From: a bacterium
GTDB lineage: Bacteria > Zhuqueibacterota > Zhuqueibacteria > Oleimicrobiales > Geothermoviventaceae
Direction of reading: 5' to 3'
Assembly: GCA_028275345.1 (NCBI GenBank)
Contig: JAPWUV010000003.1
Location: forward strand, 293,587-357,586
Length of the DNA: 64,000 nt
Both the position numbers and the translations under genes were made by a program. The notes under the pieces are model-generated. The model ran no database searches. It was not told where the DNA came from and was given only the letters and a program-made list of their open reading frames with translations. Shown here piece after piece: positions 62,754 through 64,000 of this stretch (its first letter is position 1; each line of letters opens with the position of its first letter).

Positions 62754-64000
62754 ATGCGAAGATCCCTTGCCGTCGCCGCGTGGATGGGGTGGTTTTTCTG
62801 CTCGATTCTGGCGAGCGAGGTGCATGCCGGAAGGGTAGCTTCCAGCTCGCAGCAGCCCGAATACGTTCCCGGCACTCTCCTGGTGAAGCTGAGGCCCGGG
62901 GCTACCTTCGGGAGTCTCTATTCCGACCTCGCGTTGCGTAAGGCCTCCGTGTTTTCCGCGCTGATTGCGGGTAGCGAGGAGCCGCTTTTCCCCAAGGTGA
63001 GCGCGGAAGCCGCCCGTTTTGGGCTCGATCGGATGTACAAGGTGAAATTGCGCGGTCCTTGGGCGGAACCAATGGTCGCGCGCGCTTTGAGCGAGTTGCC
63101 CTCCGTGGAATATGCCGAGCCAAACTACATCTACCACGCCTGCTTTACTCCCAATGATTCGCTCTTCGCCCAGCAATGGTACTTGCGGGAGATACGGGCT
63201 CCGGAAGCCTGGGATGTGAGCCAGGGGAGTGCAAGCGTGATTATCGGGATCGTGGACACGGGAGTGGATATCAAGCACCCGGATCTCGCCTCCAAGATCT
63301 GGACCAACCCTCGCGAAGTGCCGGGCAACGGCGTCGATGACGACAGGAATGGATTCGTGGACGACGCGCACGGGTGGGACTTCGTGAACTCGGTTCCGGA
63401 TCCCAGCCCGAAGCCCGACGGGGTAGACAATGACAGCGACGGGCTCTCGGATGACGGAACTGACCACGGGACGGCGATGGCGGGCCTCGCCGCTGCTGCG
63501 ACGAACAACGGCCGCGGGATCGCGGGGGCGGGCTTCTACTGCACGATCATGCCCATCAAGTCGCTCAACGATGAGGGTTCCGGCTCCTCGCAGGATCTCA
63601 CGAACGGGATCCTCTACGCGATTGAGAACGGAGCCCACGTGGTGAACATGAGCTTTGGCGGCGGGGCGTATTCCCAGGCGCAGGCCGACGTGATCGAATA
63701 CGGGCTGAGCAAGAACGTTATCTTCGTGGCCGCCGCAGGAAACTCGGGCAGCATGATGGAGCACTATCCGTCCGGATATCGTGGGGTTCTGTGCGTGGCC
63801 GCCACGGGATTCAATGGCAAGCTCAGCTCCATCTCGAACTACGGGCCGACGATCGATGTGGCCGCGCCGGGCGGCGATTTCAATTCCAGCCCTCCGGCGG
63901 AGATGATCTCCACGGCGCCCTATTTCCCTGAGTATGGCTTCACCCAACTCTACCGCGCCCGCACGAAGGAGGGCTATCTGACGGCCGGCACCTCGGCCTC
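62754..64000 (+). CDS. secreted subtilisin-like serine protease (S8), 3' end outside window
   Basis: 415 codons are present and the frame is still open at the window edge. The ATG follows AGGAG by six bases. The signal peptide ends near EVHAG. A propeptide of the fervidolysin/inhibitor_I9-like kind follows (VPGTLLVKLRPGATFG, about 38-130). The catalytic triad is D168 (GIVDTGVD), H238 (GTDHGTAMAG) and S414 (TAGTS) at the very end of the window. Calcium-binding-like DDDRNGFVDD and DNDSDGLSDDG loops are inserted near the active site. FCB homologues commonly end in a sorting domain, which would lie past base 64000. Confidence 0.93.
   Translation, partial: MRRSLAVAAWMGWFFCSILASEVHAGRVASSSQQPEYVPGTLLVKLRPGATFGSLYSDLALRKASVFSALIAGSEEPLFPKVSAEAARFGLDRMYKVKLRGPWAEPMVARALSELPSVEYAEPNYIYHACFTPNDSLFAQQWYLREIRAPEAWDVSQGSASVIIGIVDTGVDIKHPDLASKIWTNPREVPGNGVDDDRNGFVDDAHGWDFVNSVPDPSPKPDGVDNDSDGLSDDGTDHGTAMAGLAAAATNNGRGIAGAGFYCTIMPIKSLNDEGSGSSQDLTNGILYAIENGAHVVNMSFGGGAYSQAQADVIEYGLSKNVIFVAAAGNSGSMMEHYPSGYRGVLCVAATGFNGKLSSISNYGPTIDVAAPGGDFNSSPPAEMISTAPYFPEYGFTQLYRARTKEGYLTAGTSA

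Overview
The window is 64 kb of GC-rich bacterial chromosome, densely packed with ordinary-looking genes. It appears to come from a lineage of the FCB superphylum outside classical Bacteroidetes, for example a KSB1- or Calditrichota-like thermophile. Four things point that way. The housekeeping sigma factor is the short form without region 1.1. One secreted protein ends in a canonical type IX secretion (Por) sorting domain. There is a lamin-tail/FlgD-like surface protein. The cell is Gram-negative, with beta-barrels, a Wzi-like protein and OmpA-type thrombospondin repeats. Several enzymes are of types common in archaea or thermophiles (ApgM-type phosphoglycerate mutase, zinc-ribbon nicotinate phosphoribosyltransferase, archease/RtcB, DUF3536 GH57). 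The lineage assignment is inference. I saw no rRNA, tRNA, CRISPR array, IS element, phage gene or recognisable defence island.

Layout. 1-6.0 kb (+): end of a phosphohexomutase, deoC, then a possible cell-wall/peptide cluster (serine beta-lactamase-like hydrolase, a GH2-like membrane protein that has lost its catalytic glutamates, an enolase-superfamily dipeptide epimerase). 6.2-7.2 kb (-): an orphan corrinoid-methyltransferase-like URO-D protein whose promoter is overlaid by a perfect inverted repeat. 7.5-12.8 kb (+): sigma factor, M23 peptidase, beta-barrel, rhomboid, murein amidase. 13.0-15.8 kb: citrate lyase, with CitD fused to CitE, followed by CitF. 15.9-19.3 kb: secD, secF and a STAS protein. 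19.4-22.4 kb: purA and a pair of amidohydrolases. 22.4-27.6 kb: a large surface protein and a SurA/PpiD chaperone.

27.8-35.8 kb is a leftward block: radical SAM enzyme, two related membrane glycosyltransferases with overlapping ends, a Wzi-like outer-membrane protein, and a Tat-exported molybdenum hydroxylase with its 2Fe-2S subunit. From 35.9 kb to the end everything reads rightward: apgM, pncB, archease, rtcB, ligA, M48 lipoprotein, YtxH, DUF948; then envC-like, holB, ricT, metG, tatD, ksgA, recO, glyS; then a truncated OmpA-like protein, GH57, a type IX cargo protein, DUF2892, a mixed-type phosphofructokinase and the start of a secreted subtilase.

Eleven candidate promoters share TTG, then 19-20 nt, then a -10 box that is nearly always TAnnTT, which differs from the E. 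coli TATAAT and resembles the Bacteroidetes -7 element. Several rho-independent terminators separate transcription units. The least conventional items are the CitD-CitE fusion with a shifted prosthetic-group serine, the catalytically dead GH2-membrane fusion, the glycosyltransferase/radical-SAM/Wzi block, and the palindrome over the URO-D-like promoter.
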